DNA of 64,000 nucleotides from Deinococcus humi (GTDB taxonomy: Bacteria > Deinococcota > Deinococci > Deinococcales > Deinococcaceae): contig NZ_JACHFL010000019.1 of NCBI RefSeq assembly GCF_014201875.1, positions 32,974-96,973 on the forward strand, read 5' to 3'. Every line of letters starts with the position of its first letter. The stretch's first letter is position 1. The notes below the pieces were generated by a model, which did not search any database, was not told where the DNA came from, and worked only from the letters and a program-made list of their open reading frames with translations. Below are positions 1 through 11,541 of this stretch, in pieces. The position numbers and the translations under genes are program-made.

Positions 1-680
1 CCCATGCGGTCAGTCTGACCCGCTCGATTTCAGGCGACCTCGCGCGGGTGGGCGTCGTGGTGGTCAGCGGTCTGGCACGCGGCATCGATACGGCAGCGCA
101 TGGGGCAGCGGTGGAGGCTGGGGGCCACAGCATCGGCATTCTGGGCAGCGCCGTAAACGTAATCTACCCGCGCGAAAACGAGCGGTTGGCCGAGAGACTG
201 ACGCTGATCAGCGAATACCCGCTCGACACTGGCCCGGCCCAGCACCACTTTCCGACGCGCAACCGCCTGATCGCAGCACTGTCCGCCGGGACGCTGGTGG
301 TGGAGGGCGAACGCAAATCGGGCAGTCTGATCACTGCCACCCACGCGCTGGAATGTGGGCGCACGGTCTTTGCCGTTCCAGGCCGAGCGGGTGATCCCCG
401 CGCCGCCGGTCCCCATGCCCTGATCCGTGACGGCGCCGTGCTGACTGAAACTGCCCAGGACGTGCTAGACGAGTTGGGCTGGGGGCAGGTCCCTGCCTCG
501 CCCATGCCCGATCTGCCCCCTGAACAGGCGCGCGTATTGGTGGCCCTTGGTGCCCCCGCCACGCTCGACGACCTACAATCAGGAACGAATCTTCCCCTGC
601 CAGAGCTTCAGACCGCCCTGGTGATGCTGCAACTGCTGGGGCTGGCGGAGGAGATCGGCGGACGGTGGGCGCGGCGCTGA
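1..680 (+). CDS. dprA: DNA processing protein DprA (3' part; 5' end outside window)
   Basis: The reading frame is open from base 3 and ends with TGA at 678-680, so only the C-terminal ~225 residues are present. DprA loads RecA onto incoming single-stranded DNA during natural transformation and acts in the cytoplasm. Visible are the Rossmann-fold core motifs [24 protein letters not shown] and [12 protein letters not shown], the basic ESGSLIT-like segment ([18 protein letters not shown]), and a C-terminal winged-helix-like tail of about 70 residues. The match to the SMF/DprA family is strong. The gene is followed closely by a small convergent gene with 7 bp between stops, so no downstream operon partner is seen on this strand. 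Confidence 0.93.
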   Translation, partial: HAVSLTRSISGDLARVGVVVVSGLARGIDTAAHGAAVEAGGHSIGILGSAVNVIYPRENERLAERLTLISEYPLDTGPAQHHFPTRNRLIAALSAGTLVVEGERKSGSLITATHALECGRTVFAVPGRAGDPRAAGPHALIRDGAVLTETAQDVLDELGWGQVPASPMPDLPPEQARVLVALGAPATLDDLQSGTNLPLPELQTALVMLQLLGLAEEIGGRWARR

Positions 681-687
681 ACCCCCT

Positions 688-975
688 TCAGACGTGCTGA
701 GGCCCGAAGTCCTTTTCCACGTCCACGCGCGGTGGCCCCGTCAGCGTCACGCCCTCGCGGGCGGGCTCAGTCAGATCGGGCAGTAGACTCCTGACGCCAA
801 CATTCAATTGACCACCAAGCCCTGAAACGCCGTCCGAGAGCGGATCGAGGCTGAAGCTCCACCCTCCACCTGTCCAGAGGGTTCCAAGCTGCAGCACCTC
901 GCCGCGCCCCAGGGCCGCGAGTTCCAGATCGTCGATGCGGACGCGTACGCCCCGTCGTGTGAAGCGGACTTTCAT
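688..975 (-). CDS. Small conserved hypothetical protein, DUF7009-like
   Basis: Encodes 95 residues beginning MKVRFTRRGVRVRIDDLELA. The N-terminal pattern (MK-x-R-x-x-x-x-x-x-R-x-x-x-x-E-x-x-x-L-x-x-G) resembles the short DUF7009 family of unknown function; this is a family guess from memory. No signal peptide, membrane segment or catalytic motif is visible. The gene is divergent from the epimerase at 1008, with about 32 bp between the two starts. CACAAT lies seven bases before its ATG, which may be the -10 element of a leaderless transcript. It is convergent with dprA. Confidence 0.6.
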   Translation of the reverse strand: MKVRFTRRGVRVRIDDLELAALGRGEVLQLGTLWTGGGWSFSLDPLSDGVSGLGGQLNVGVRSLLPDLTEPAREGVTLTGPPRVDVEKDFGPQHV

Positions 976-1007
976 ACACCGTATTGTGCCCGCTCTATGG
1001 TGGGGCC

Positions 1008-1970
1008 ATGAACATCCTGATTCTGGGCGGCACGCAGTTCGTGGGGCGGCATATCGTGGAGGCGTTCTTGAAGTCGGGCCACGCGGTCACGGTCCTGACA
1101 CGCGGCAAGTCGAAAGACGAGTTGCCGGAGCAGGTCGAGCGTTTGCAGGGGGACCGCAACGAGGGAGCGGTGGGCCTGGAGGCCCTGAACGGCAGACAGT
1201 GGGACGCCTGCGTGGATGTGAGCGGCTATACCCCCCAGCAGGTACGGGCCAGCGCTGAGGGCCTGCGAGACCGCGTGAGCCGTTACGTCTTTATCAGCAC
1301 CGTCAGCGCCTATGCCGAGCCGGAGCGTCATCCAGTGCGCGAGGACGATCCGCTGTCCACGCCCGCCGCCGAGGACGTGACCGAGGTTTCCGGCGACACC
1401 TACGGCCCCCTGAAAGTCACCTGCGAGCACATTATCCAGCAGGTCTACGGCGAACAGTCCACCGTGCTGCGCCCGCAGATCGTGGCCGGACCCTTCGATC
1501 ACACGGCACGCTACCCGTACTGGGTGGACCGCGCCGCGCGGGGCGGGACGGTCCTGGCCCCAGGCGATGGTTCGGACTTCTTGCAGGTGATCGACGCCCG
1601 CGATATGGCACGCTTCACGGTTAAGGTTGTTGAGGACGGTATTGCTGGCATCTTTAATCTGGCCGGGCCGAGAATCAGCTGGGCTGACTTCATGGAATTG
1701 CTGGGAGTTTCTGAGCCTCGCTGGGTAGATGGCAAGACGCTGGAGGCGAACGGGCTGGGCGCTCGCGAACTTCCCGTTTATCTACCTGAACACAGCGAAC
1801 AGGGCGGTCTGATGGACGTGGATAACTCGCGGGCGATCGCAGCGGGCCTGACCCTAACCGATCCGGCGGTGACGGCGCGAGATACACGTGAATGGAGCAA
1901 GGATGCGGATCTCAACTATGCCCTGACCCCCGAGCGCGAGGCCGGAATTCTGGCGTCTCTGGGCGGCTGA
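1008..1970 (+). CDS. NAD-dependent epimerase/dehydratase (nucleotide-sugar or isoflavone-reductase-like SDR)
   Basis: Encodes 320 residues of the extended short-chain dehydrogenase superfamily. The N-terminal dinucleotide-binding motif ILGGTQFVGRHIVEA is clear, followed by VLTRGKSK (NADP/NAD specificity region), DVSGYTP and a YGPLK segment that could carry the Tyr-x-x-x-Lys catalytic pair (TYGPLKVTCE). Substrate cannot be read from sequence. The start at 1008 is preferred over an in-frame ATG at 984 because MNILILGGTQ begins the Rossmann beta strand directly. In addition TATGGT sits six bases before this ATG, the leaderless-promoter arrangement seen repeatedly here. The gene reads towards dnaA, 85 bp upstream of the proposed dnaA start, and is probably a separate unit. 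Confidence 0.82.
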   Translation: MNILILGGTQFVGRHIVEAFLKSGHAVTVLTRGKSKDELPEQVERLQGDRNEGAVGLEALNGRQWDACVDVSGYTPQQVRASAEGLRDRVSRYVFISTVSAYAEPERHPVREDDPLSTPAAEDVTEVSGDTYGPLKVTCEHIIQQVYGEQSTVLRPQIVAGPFDHTARYPYWVDRAARGGTVLAPGDGSDFLQVIDARDMARFTVKVVEDGIAGIFNLAGPRISWADFMELLGVSEPRWVDGKTLEANGLGARELPVYLPEHSEQGGLMDVDNSRAIAAGLTLTDPAVTARDTREWSKDADLNYALTPEREAGILASLGG

Positions 1971-2055
1971 GCACCTCTCTCAATCGGGTCAGAAGACAGG
2001 GGACCGAGTGATATGCTGACCCGCGCTACGCAGTACGTAAGGGAGGTGCGCGCCT

Positions 2056-3441
2056 ATCTCGCAGGAAATCTGGTCGGACGTGCTCGGGTACGTCCGCAAG
2101 AACATTTCGGAAGTCGAATACCACACCTGGTTTGCCCCGGTCAAAAACCTGGGCGTGCAGGAGGGATCGCTGGTGCTGGGCGTCCGCAATTCCTTCGCAC
2201 AGGAGTGGTTTCGCAAGCATTATCTGGAGTTGCTTGAAGACGCGCTGCGTTCGCTGGGCGCGCAGAACCCGCAGGTCAGTTTTCAGGTACTGCCGGCTGC
2301 CCAGGACACCCTGTTCTCGCCGGCAGATCCGTCACCTCCACCGAACAGACCGCCGCCCAGCCCTCCCGGCGGTCCCTCGGCGCAGGATCAGGCCGAGAAC
2401 CGCAAGCGACTCAATCCCAAGTACACCTTCGAGAACTTTGTGGTGGGTCCAAACAACAACCTGGCCCACGCAGCGGCGATGGGCGTGGCCGAATCTCCCG
2501 GCAAGGCCTACAACCCGTTGTTCATCTACGGTGACGTGGGCCTCGGCAAGACCCACCTGATGCACGCGGTGGGCCACTACATGTCCGAGCGTTTCCCCGA
2601 CAAACGTATCGAATACGTGTCCACCGAGTCGTTCACCAACGACCTGATCAACGCCATCCGCGACGACAAGATGACGCAGTTCCGCAACCGCTACCGCAGC
2701 GTGGACCTGCTGCTGGTCGACGATATCCAGTTTCTGGCAGGGAAGGAGCGGACGCAGGAGGAATTCTTCCACACCTTCAACGCGCTCTACGAGAACCACA
2801 AGCAGATCATCCTCAGTTCAGACCGTCCGCCGAAGGACATCCAGACCCTGGAAGGCCGTTTGAGAAGTCGGTTCGAGTGGGGCCTGATCACGGATATCCA
2901 GTCGCCGGAGTACGAGACGCGGGTGGCGATCCTCAAGATGAACGCCGAGCACAACCGCATCGATATTCCGCAGGAAGTGCTGGAGCTGATCGCCCGACAG
3001 GTCACCAAGAACATCCGCGAACTTGAGGGCGCGCTGATGCGCGTCGTGGCGTTTTCCAGCCTGAACAACGTGCCTTTCTCGCGGGCGGTGGCGGCCAAGG
3101 CCCTGAGCAATATTTTTGCGCCGCAGGAAGTCAAGGTAGAGATGATGGACGTGCTCCGACAGGTGGCGTCCCACTACAACATGCCCCCCGATGTCATTCG
3201 CGGTTCGGGGCGTGTGCGTGAGGTGGTGGTGCCGCGCCAGGTGGCCCAGTATCTAATCCGTGAGCTGACGGATCACTCGCTGCCGGAAATCGGGCAATTT
3301 TTTGGTAGGGACCATTCCACCGTCATGCATGCCATCAACAAGGTCACCGAACAACTGGGCAAGGATCAGGACGTCACGACCTCTGTCGAACTGCTCCGCC
3401 GCAAGATGCAAGGCCTAGATGACGAGGATTTAGATGCGTAA
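2056..3441 (+). CDS. dnaA: Chromosomal replication initiator protein DnaA, probable AUC start
   Basis: DnaA binds DnaA boxes at oriC, melts the origin and loads the helicase. Domains: N-terminal domain I (~1-85), a Pro-rich linker (~95-120), AAA+ ATPase (Walker [12 protein letters not shown] near residue 159, Walker [11 protein letters not shown] near 218, sensor region IREL) and a C-terminal DNA-binding domain with the DnaA signature [12 protein letters not shown] near 415. Start choice: the frame opens after TAA at 2038-2040 and has no ATG/GTG/TTG/CTG before GTG at 2080. GGGAGGTG (2041-2048) is well placed for ATC at 2056. This start gives M-S-Q-E-I-W, putting Trp at residue 6 as in E. coli DnaA, where Trp6 acts in domain I self-association. 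The GTG start would delete it. I therefore infer initiation at AUC, with 461 residues. Product certainty is very high; the start is inferred. Confidence 0.97.
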   Translation: MSQEIWSDVLGYVRKNISEVEYHTWFAPVKNLGVQEGSLVLGVRNSFAQEWFRKHYLELLEDALRSLGAQNPQVSFQVLPAAQDTLFSPADPSPPPNRPPPSPPGGPSAQDQAENRKRLNPKYTFENFVVGPNNNLAHAAAMGVAESPGKAYNPLFIYGDVGLGKTHLMHAVGHYMSERFPDKRIEYVSTESFTNDLINAIRDDKMTQFRNRYRSVDLLLVDDIQFLAGKERTQEEFFHTFNALYENHKQIILSSDRPPKDIQTLEGRLRSRFEWGLITDIQSPEYETRVAILKMNAEHNRIDIPQEVLELIARQVTKNIRELEGALMRVVAFSSLNNVPFSRAVAAKALSNIFAPQEVKVEMMDVLRQVASHYNMPPDVIRGSGRVREVVVPRQVAQYLIRELTDHSLPEIGQFFGRDHSTVMHAINKVTEQLGKDQDVTTSVELLRRKMQGLDDEDLDA

Positions 3442-3509
3442 TTCCTAGGTTAAATTTGTTCGGTAGCTAAATAAGTTCCAAAACCCGTTCCAAATTGGTG
3501 TGCCGAGTT

Positions 3510-3790
3510 TCACAAGCTGTGGATAACCCTGTGGATAACCTGTGGATAACCCTGTTTTTTCTGTGGATAACTTTGTGGATAACTCGCCCTCTTTGAGTCC
3601 CTGTGGATAACCTCGCTTTTTGTCCACAGGTTATCCACAGGAAAGTGCCACTTATCCACAATTTTGTCCACAAGACAAATATGCGCTTAGCGCGTTCGCA
3701 AGCCACTTATCCACAGTTTCCACAGGCCCTATTACTACTACTACTATCTTCTATAGTTATTTAAAGACAGGTAAGAGATAGAGGTTGACA
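3510..3790. other. oriC: Chromosomal replication origin oriC (dnaA-dnaN intergenic)
   Basis: Nine exact DnaA boxes TTATCCACA are visible. Six on the minus strand read TGTGGATAA at 3518, 3530, 3541, 3562, 3574 and 3602; three on the plus strand start at 3631, 3652 and 3707. One-mismatch boxes TTGTCCACA start at 3620 and 3664. The minus-strand group lies left and the plus-strand group right, so the two arrays face each other around 3611-3630. To the right follow a short GC-rich step (CAGGCCC), a trinucleotide repeat and an AT-rich stretch (3731-3770) that would be the unwinding element. Position between dnaA and dnaN matches the common bacterial origin layout. Confidence 0.95.
3732..3746 (-). 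other. DnaA-trio / basal unwinding element
   Basis: The plus strand reads TTA-CTA-CTA-CTA-CTA, so the minus strand carries five consecutive 3'-(G/A)AT-5' trinucleotides. This is the DnaA-trio described for the bacterial basal origin unwinding system. It lies 16 bases after the last exact DnaA box (3707-3715) with a GC-rich spacer, the same box-spacer-trio order known from Bacillus. The assignment rests on motif and position. Confidence 0.8.
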
Positions 3791-3886
3791 ACCAACCAAA
3801 AGAATAAACTCAGTCCAAAAAGTGAGATGGTGAATGAGACGATACGCACAAACTGGGAACAGACAGGGCACTCAAGAGGATCGGGC

Positions 3887-4975
3887 ATGAAAGCGTACGT
3901 GACGAAAAAAGTTCTGAGCGAGGGCCTGGGCCTGCTGGAACGTGTGGTCCCCAATCGTAGCAGCAACCCCCTTCTCACCTCGCTGAAAGTCGAGGCCAGT
4001 GAGGCAGGTCTGACGCTGAGCGGTACGAACCTGGAAATTGACCTGTCGTGCTTCGTTCCCGCCGAGGTTCAGGAGCCCAGAGACTTCGTGGTCCCCGCTC
4101 ACCTGTTCGCCCAGATCGTCCGCAATTTGGGTGGCGAACTCGTGGAGTTGGAGCTGGTAGGTCAGGAACTGGCTGTGCGCGCTGGCGGCTCGGATTTCAA
4201 GTTGCAGACGGGTGATACCGAGGCATATCCGCCCCTGAGCTTTCCAGGCAATGCGGATCTGAGCCTGAACGCCGAGGAGTTGGCCCGCGCTCTGGGCAGT
4301 GTGCGCTACGCAGCCAGCAACGAGGCTTTCCAGGCGGTCTTCCGGGGGATCAAACTCGAACATCACACCGAAACCGGCTCGGCTCGTGTCGTCGCGTCGG
4401 ATGGCTACCGGGTGGCGATCCGCAATTTTCCAGCCAGTGGAGATGGGCGCAACCTGATCATCCCTGCCCGTAGCGTGGACGAACTGATCCGCGTGCTAAA
4501 GGACGGCGAGGCCCGTTTCACCTACGGCGAGGGCATGCTCAGCGTGACCACAGACCGGGTACGAATGAACCTCAAGCTGCTTGATGGCGACTTCCCGGAC
4601 TACGAGCGTGTAATTCCCAAGGACATCAAGCTTCAGGTCACGTTGCCGGCCACTGCCCTCAAGGAAGCTGTGAACCGCGTGGCCGTTCTGGCCGACAAGA
4701 ACGCCAACAATCGCGTCGAATTTCTAGTGTCTGAGGGCCAGCTACGTTTGGCCGCCGAGGGCGACTATGGCCGCGCTCAGGACACGCTGGCCGTCACACA
4801 AGGTGGCGTGGAACCCGCCATGAGTTTGGCGTTCAATGCCCGGCACGTCCTTGATGCTCTTGGTCCGATTGAGGGGGAAGCCGAACTGCTTTTCTCCGGC
4901 TCTACAAGCCCTGCAATCTTCCGCGCGAGTGGTGGGGGTGGCTACATGGCTGTCATGGTTACGCTACGCGTTTAA
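3887..4975 (+). CDS. dnaN: DNA polymerase III beta subunit (sliding clamp)
   Basis: Encodes 362 residues that form the ring-shaped processivity clamp. Family features seen: N-terminal [28 protein letters not shown], the central [12 protein letters not shown] and DGYRVAIR segments, and the C-terminal [10 protein letters not shown], equivalent to the conserved P-x-x-x-x-MP(M/V)R(L/V) ending though the MP is changed to VTL. An in-frame TTG at 3785 would add 34 residues unlike other clamps. ATG 3887 is preferred because AGAGGA lies six bases upstream. The 3442-3886 gap holds oriC. A strong terminator follows the gene. Confidence 0.97.
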   Translation: MKAYVTKKVLSEGLGLLERVVPNRSSNPLLTSLKVEASEAGLTLSGTNLEIDLSCFVPAEVQEPRDFVVPAHLFAQIVRNLGGELVELELVGQELAVRAGGSDFKLQTGDTEAYPPLSFPGNADLSLNAEELARALGSVRYAASNEAFQAVFRGIKLEHHTETGSARVVASDGYRVAIRNFPASGDGRNLIIPARSVDELIRVLKDGEARFTYGEGMLSVTTDRVRMNLKLLDGDFPDYERVIPKDIKLQVTLPATALKEAVNRVAVLADKNANNRVEFLVSEGQLRLAAEGDYGRAQDTLAVTQGGVEPAMSLAFNARHVLDALGPIEGEAELLFSGSTSPAIFRASGGGGYMAVMVTLRV

Positions 4976-4986
4976 GGGGCTAGTGA

Positions 4987-5023
4987 GGCCCAGCAAGAGG
5001 CATCTTGCTGGGCCTATTCTGCC
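4987..5023 (+). terminator. Rho-independent terminator after dnaN
   Basis: Perfect 12-bp stem GGCCCAGCAAGA / TCTTGCTGGGCC (4987-4998 with 5003-5014) with a GGCA loop. It is followed by a moderately T-rich tail (TATTCTGCCTTCTTTTCT). Confidence 0.85.
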
Positions 5024-5065
5024 TTCTTTTCTCTTCGAGCAGAAGATCGTTTGTTTCCAACAAAG

Positions 5066-5107
5066 TTATCCACAGTTATTCCGACTGTGGATAACTTTTG
5101 TGGACAA
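5066..5107. other. DnaA-box cluster downstream of dnaN
   Basis: Exact TTATCCACA at 5066-5074, its exact inverse TGTGGATAA at 5086-5094, and one-mismatch TGTGGACAA at 5099-5107. The first two face each other across 11 bases. The cluster lies between the dnaN terminator and eno, about 1.4 kb from the main origin. It may be part of a bipartite origin or a DnaA-titrating/regulatory site for eno. Confidence 0.8.
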
Positions 5108-5236
5108 CTCTCGTCTGAGTCGCAATTTTCTGCCTATCTGCGCTTGTGGTTAGACCGGAGGTAGCCTGCCCTTGCACAGGGCGCTTATAGTGTCCCAGAT
5201 ACACCTACTCGCTGGCTCAGGGCTGACGGGGGGTGA

Positions 5237-6523
<1,287 letters not shown>

Positions 6524-6535
6524 GGAGAAAACTCA

Positions 6536-6581
6536 GGCGGCGGGCGCTGGAAGACCGATGATCATTCCAGCCTTCGCCGCC
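6536..6581 (+). terminator. Long hairpin between eno and pyk
   Basis: GGCGGCG (6536-6542) pairs with CGCCGCC (6575-6581), and GCTGGAA (6546-6552) with TTCCAGC (6565-6571), leaving a 3x3 internal loop. No T run follows. It could be an RNA-processing, stability or weak termination element separating eno from pyk. Confidence 0.5.
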
Positions 6582-6651
6582 TCTCCAGATGCAGATGGAA
6601 TCACTTCCAGATAGACTGGTCTTTTGAGCTCCATCGATTATAAGGATAGCC

Positions 6652-8100
<1,449 letters not shown>

Positions 8101-8120
8101 GCTGATCTTCCCCAGACGCC

Positions 8121-8165
8121 TGACTCGCCCGGACTGACGAATGTCACGGGCGAGTCAGCTTTTTT
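8121..8165 (+). terminator. Rho-independent terminator after pyk
   Basis: Eleven-bp stem TGACTCGCCCG / CGGGCGAGTCA (8121-8131 with 8147-8157), followed by GCTTTTTTAT. The T run overlaps the first DnaA box of the next element. Confidence 0.9.
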
Positions 8166-8301
8166 ATCCACAGGCACAGGGTTCATCCACATGCACCCTG
8201 TGGATAAGTCCGGAACAGGAAAGGTTGTTTTCTATGTGCTATACGGCATTCCCGGAACAGAAAGTTATCCACATTGCCCTGTGCATAACTTTCTGTTCCG
8301 G
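8164..8301. other. DnaA-box cluster with large palindrome between pyk and tyrS
   Basis: DnaA boxes: TTATCCACA at 8164 and 8265, TGTGGATAA at 8199, TGTGCATAA at 8280 (fits TTATNCACA), and one-mismatch TCATCCACA at 8183. The last two full boxes sit at the inner ends of an inverted repeat. CCGGAACAGAAAGTTAT (8252-8268) is the exact inverse of 8285-8301, and arms extend to 22 bp with one mismatch around the six-base loop TTGCCC. A near copy of the left arm, CCGGAACAGGAAAGGTT, starts at 8210. The reading frame here (8141-8353) is not protein-like. A DnaA-binding locus outside oriC is the simplest reading. Confidence 0.75.
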
Positions 8302-8359
8302 ACTGGCCTGGCCTGCCACGCAGGCGGCCCGTGAAGGTAGCGTAAAGACGTGAACCGGG

Positions 8360-9691
<1,332 letters not shown>

Positions 9692-9716
9692 TCAGGCTAA
9701 GACTGACCTCCCACCG

Positions 9717-9771
9717 CTAGCGGCAGGATCGATATGCACGTCGGGTCAGACGCCTCATACCCGCCAGTGTA
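9717..9771 (-). promoter_or_regulatory. Promoter and possible leaderless leader ORF upstream of tyrS
   Basis: On the minus strand TTCACG-N17-TACACT is followed after seven bases by ATG at 9758, opening a 13-codon frame (MRRLTRRAYRSCR, stop at 9717-9719). It holds one Tyr codon and five Arg codons. The arrangement copies the leader-peptide architectures seen here ahead of proS and asd, but the amino-acid bias does not point to tyrosine. A T run (TTTTT at 9643-9647 on this strand) follows GCCGCC before the tyrS ribosome-binding site, but a stable partner arm is not clear. The promoter is plausible; the regulatory role is unproven. Confidence 0.4.
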
Positions 9772-9780
9772 GCGGATAGC

Positions 9781-10365
9781 ATGGCGGGCGTGAAGACCAT
9801 TCAGCACTTGCGCACAACCTTTCCCCGTTCCGGACGGGTGGAGTGGCTGGGGCTGCGCCCGGCCCGCCACGTGACGCCCGTGCGCGTGTCCGAGGTGGAA
9901 GCGCACCCGCTCGTCGGTCTGATCGGGGATCACGGCAAGACGGCCCCCGCCCGTCTGACGGCGCTCTCCGGCAAACCCGATGTGACGCCCAGGCCGTCCA
10001 CTCCGCCCCTTCCCGGTGGCCCCGGCAAACGGCAGGTGACGCTGATTCAGGCGGAACATTTGCCCGTGATCGCCACGCTGGCCGGATTGCAAGAGGCAAC
10101 GCCGGAACTGTTGCGCCGCAATATCGTGGTTTCGGGTGTGCCTTTGCTGGCGCTCAAGGACGCCCGTTTTCAGATCGGTGAAGTGATTCTGGAGGGGACG
10201 GGCGAATGCCACCCTTGCTCCCGTATGGAGGAGAATCTGGGCGAAGGCGGCTACAACGCGGTTCGTGGTCACGGCGGCCTGACGGCTCGGGTGATTGTGG
10301 GCGGCGTGATCCGGGAGGGTGACGCAGTAACCGCGCTGTCCCCCGATGTGGCGAAGCAGGGTTGA
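9781..10365 (+). CDS. MOSC domain-containing protein
   Basis: Encodes 194 residues with a MOSC (molybdenum cofactor sulfurase C-terminal) fold. It shows the paired segments LLRRNIVVSGVPLLAL and RFQIGEVILEGTGECHPCSRMEE, whose Cys residues (CHPC) match the conserved MOSC cysteine thought to carry sulfur. The C-terminal RVIVGGVIREGDAV completes the domain. It may take part in sulfur transfer or molybdenum-cofactor chemistry; substrate unknown. It is divergent from tyrS and overlaps the next gene by TGATG. Confidence 0.85.
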   Translation: MAGVKTIQHLRTTFPRSGRVEWLGLRPARHVTPVRVSEVEAHPLVGLIGDHGKTAPARLTALSGKPDVTPRPSTPPLPGGPGKRQVTLIQAEHLPVIATLAGLQEATPELLRRNIVVSGVPLLALKDARFQIGEVILEGTGECHPCSRMEENLGEGGYNAVRGHGGLTARVIVGGVIREGDAVTALSPDVAKQG

Positions 10366-10634
10366 TGCCACGGGAGCCAGCAAATTCGATCTCGCGCACC
10401 CTGACCTTCAGTCGGGTTCTGTTCGGCGTGGAACAGGCCGACGCCCTGCTGGTGGGCATGGTCCTGCTGATCCTCAGCCCAGGCTTGCAGGCGCTGGAGT
10501 GGGCGGGCGACACCAGCTTCTCGAACGGCGGCCCAGCCATCGTCGCTCTGCTCCTGGCTATGGGTGTCTATAGCTCGGTGCAAGGCTGCCTGTATGGCCT
10601 TCCGGCCCCTGCCCGCTCGGAGGGTGGTAGATGA
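10365..10634 (+). CDS. Small membrane protein of unknown function
   Basis: Encodes 89 residues. ATG 10365 overlaps the MOSC stop and the stop overlaps the start of trmK (ATGA), so the three genes are translationally coupled. A hydrophobic stretch ADALLVGMVLLILSPGLQAL (about residues 25-45) and another IVALLLAMGVYSSVQGCLYGL (about 58-78) suggest two membrane segments. No family is recognised. Confidence 0.65.
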   Translation: MPREPANSISRTLTFSRVLFGVEQADALLVGMVLLILSPGLQALEWAGDTSFSNGGPAIVALLLAMGVYSSVQGCLYGLPAPARSEGGR

Positions 10635-11314
10635 CGATGCCTACCCTTGATGCCCGCTTGGAAGCGGTTCTAGGACTGATCTGCACCGACGTTCATGCCG
10701 ACATCGGCAGCGACCATGCCCGCCTACCCGTCCGTCTGGTCCGGGAGGGCCGTGTGCGGCGCTGTATTGCAGTGGAACTCAATCCCGGTCCGCTGGAACA
10801 GGCGAGGCGCAGTGTGGCGCGTTCGAGACTCGAAGCCCAGATCGAGGTCCGAGAGGGCGACGGTTTCGGCCCTATTCTTCCCGGTGAAGTCGGCAGCGCC
10901 AGCCTGTGTGGCATGGGCGCGCACACCATCAGGCGCATTCTGGAGCGGGCAGGGGAGAGGTTGCCGTCTGTCTTGATCGTGCAGCCCAATGACTCTGCCC
11001 TGCTGTTGCGGCTGTGGGCGTGGGCAGCGGGTTATCACGTCTGTGCCGAGCACCTGATCGTCGGCTACTGGCCCTACCCGGTGCTGCGGTTGGATCGGGC
11101 CAGCGGCCCAGACCCGGCTTATGAGGGGCTGTCGCTGGACGCCGCTCTCAAGTACGGCCCACTGCTCCTGCGTGCGGGCGGAGAAGCGCTGGTCCAGCAA
11201 ATCAGGGACGACATCGTGCGTTTGCAGAAAGTGGCTGCGCCGGGCCGCGAATCCTGGCAGGAACTGGAAACGGCGAAAACAGCGCTGGCGGCCACGAGCA
11301 GTGGCATAAAATAA
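10631..11314 (+). CDS. trmK: tRNA (adenine-N1)-methyltransferase, TrmK family
   Basis: Encodes 227 residues of the COG2384/TrmK family, which methylates N1 of A22 in tRNA using S-adenosylmethionine. Seen are the SAM-binding motif I HADIGSDHARLPVRLV, CIAVELNPGPLEQARRSV (motif II), REGDGFGPI, CGMGAHTIRRIL, and VLIVQPNDSALLLRLWAW (the catalytic NPP-like region, here QPND). The start overlaps the preceding membrane gene by 4 bp. It is convergent with the small units at 11313-11541. Confidence 0.85.
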   Translation: MTMPTLDARLEAVLGLICTDVHADIGSDHARLPVRLVREGRVRRCIAVELNPGPLEQARRSVARSRLEAQIEVREGDGFGPILPGEVGSASLCGMGAHTIRRILERAGERLPSVLIVQPNDSALLLRLWAWAAGYHVCAEHLIVGYWPYPVLRLDRASGPDPAYEGLSLDAALKYGPLLLRAGGEALVQQIRDDIVRLQKVAAPGRESWQELETAKTALAATSSGIK

Positions 11315-11373
11315 AAAAGACCGCCTCTCGACGGTGATAGGAAAAAGATAGCGCAGTATTCGGCAGGCGTCAA
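11313..11373 (-). ncRNA. Candidate tiny RNA unit A (promoter directly followed by hairpin and T run)
   Basis: On the minus strand TTGACG (11373-11368), a 17-base spacer and TATCTT (11350-11345) form a near-consensus promoter. About nine bases further ACCG...CGGT (11335-11332 with 11323-11320) makes a short hairpin followed by C and TTTTTT (11318-11313). Transcription would yield only about 30 nt. The layout and many bases match unit B at 11479-11541, so the two look like diverged tandem copies. No protein can be encoded. Confidence 0.5.
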
Positions 11374-11478
11374 CTTTCTGCGGCCAGCCGAAAAAAAGCG
11401 TTCCACACCCAATTCTTGCGCATTTTGGATCGGAGGTGTGCATAACGCGATGTCCAGTGACTGAAAAATTCAGGCAAT

Positions 11479-11541
11479 AAAAAAGCCGCCTTAATCGGCG
11501 GTGTTGATAAGAAATATAGCGTCGTACTCAGCTTTTGTCAA
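11479..11541 (-). ncRNA. Candidate tiny RNA unit B (consensus promoter directly followed by terminator)
   Basis: On the minus strand TTGACA (11541-11536), a 17-base spacer and TATATT (11518-11513) form a near-perfect promoter. Then CCGCC GATTAA GGCGG (11501-11497 / 11490-11486) is followed by C and TTTTTT (11484-11479). The predicted transcript is about 30 nt and is essentially a terminator hairpin. The hairpin could also terminate rpoZ, which ends at 11696 on the same strand. Bases 11534-11550 on this strand also resemble the Deinococcus RDRM operator. The 11315-11695 gap holds these two units, one DnaA-like box (TGTGCATAA, 11437) and no gene. Confidence 0.55.

Noticed and set aside
3785..3886. 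N-terminal extension of DnaN from TTG 3785, and TTGACA there as a promoter
   Set aside because: The extension is unlike other clamps, and the nearest -10 (TAAACT) is only 14 bases from TTGACA.
8141..8353. 70-codon plus-strand frame after pyk
   Set aside because: It overlaps the pyk terminator and DnaA-box palindrome and has no protein-like composition.
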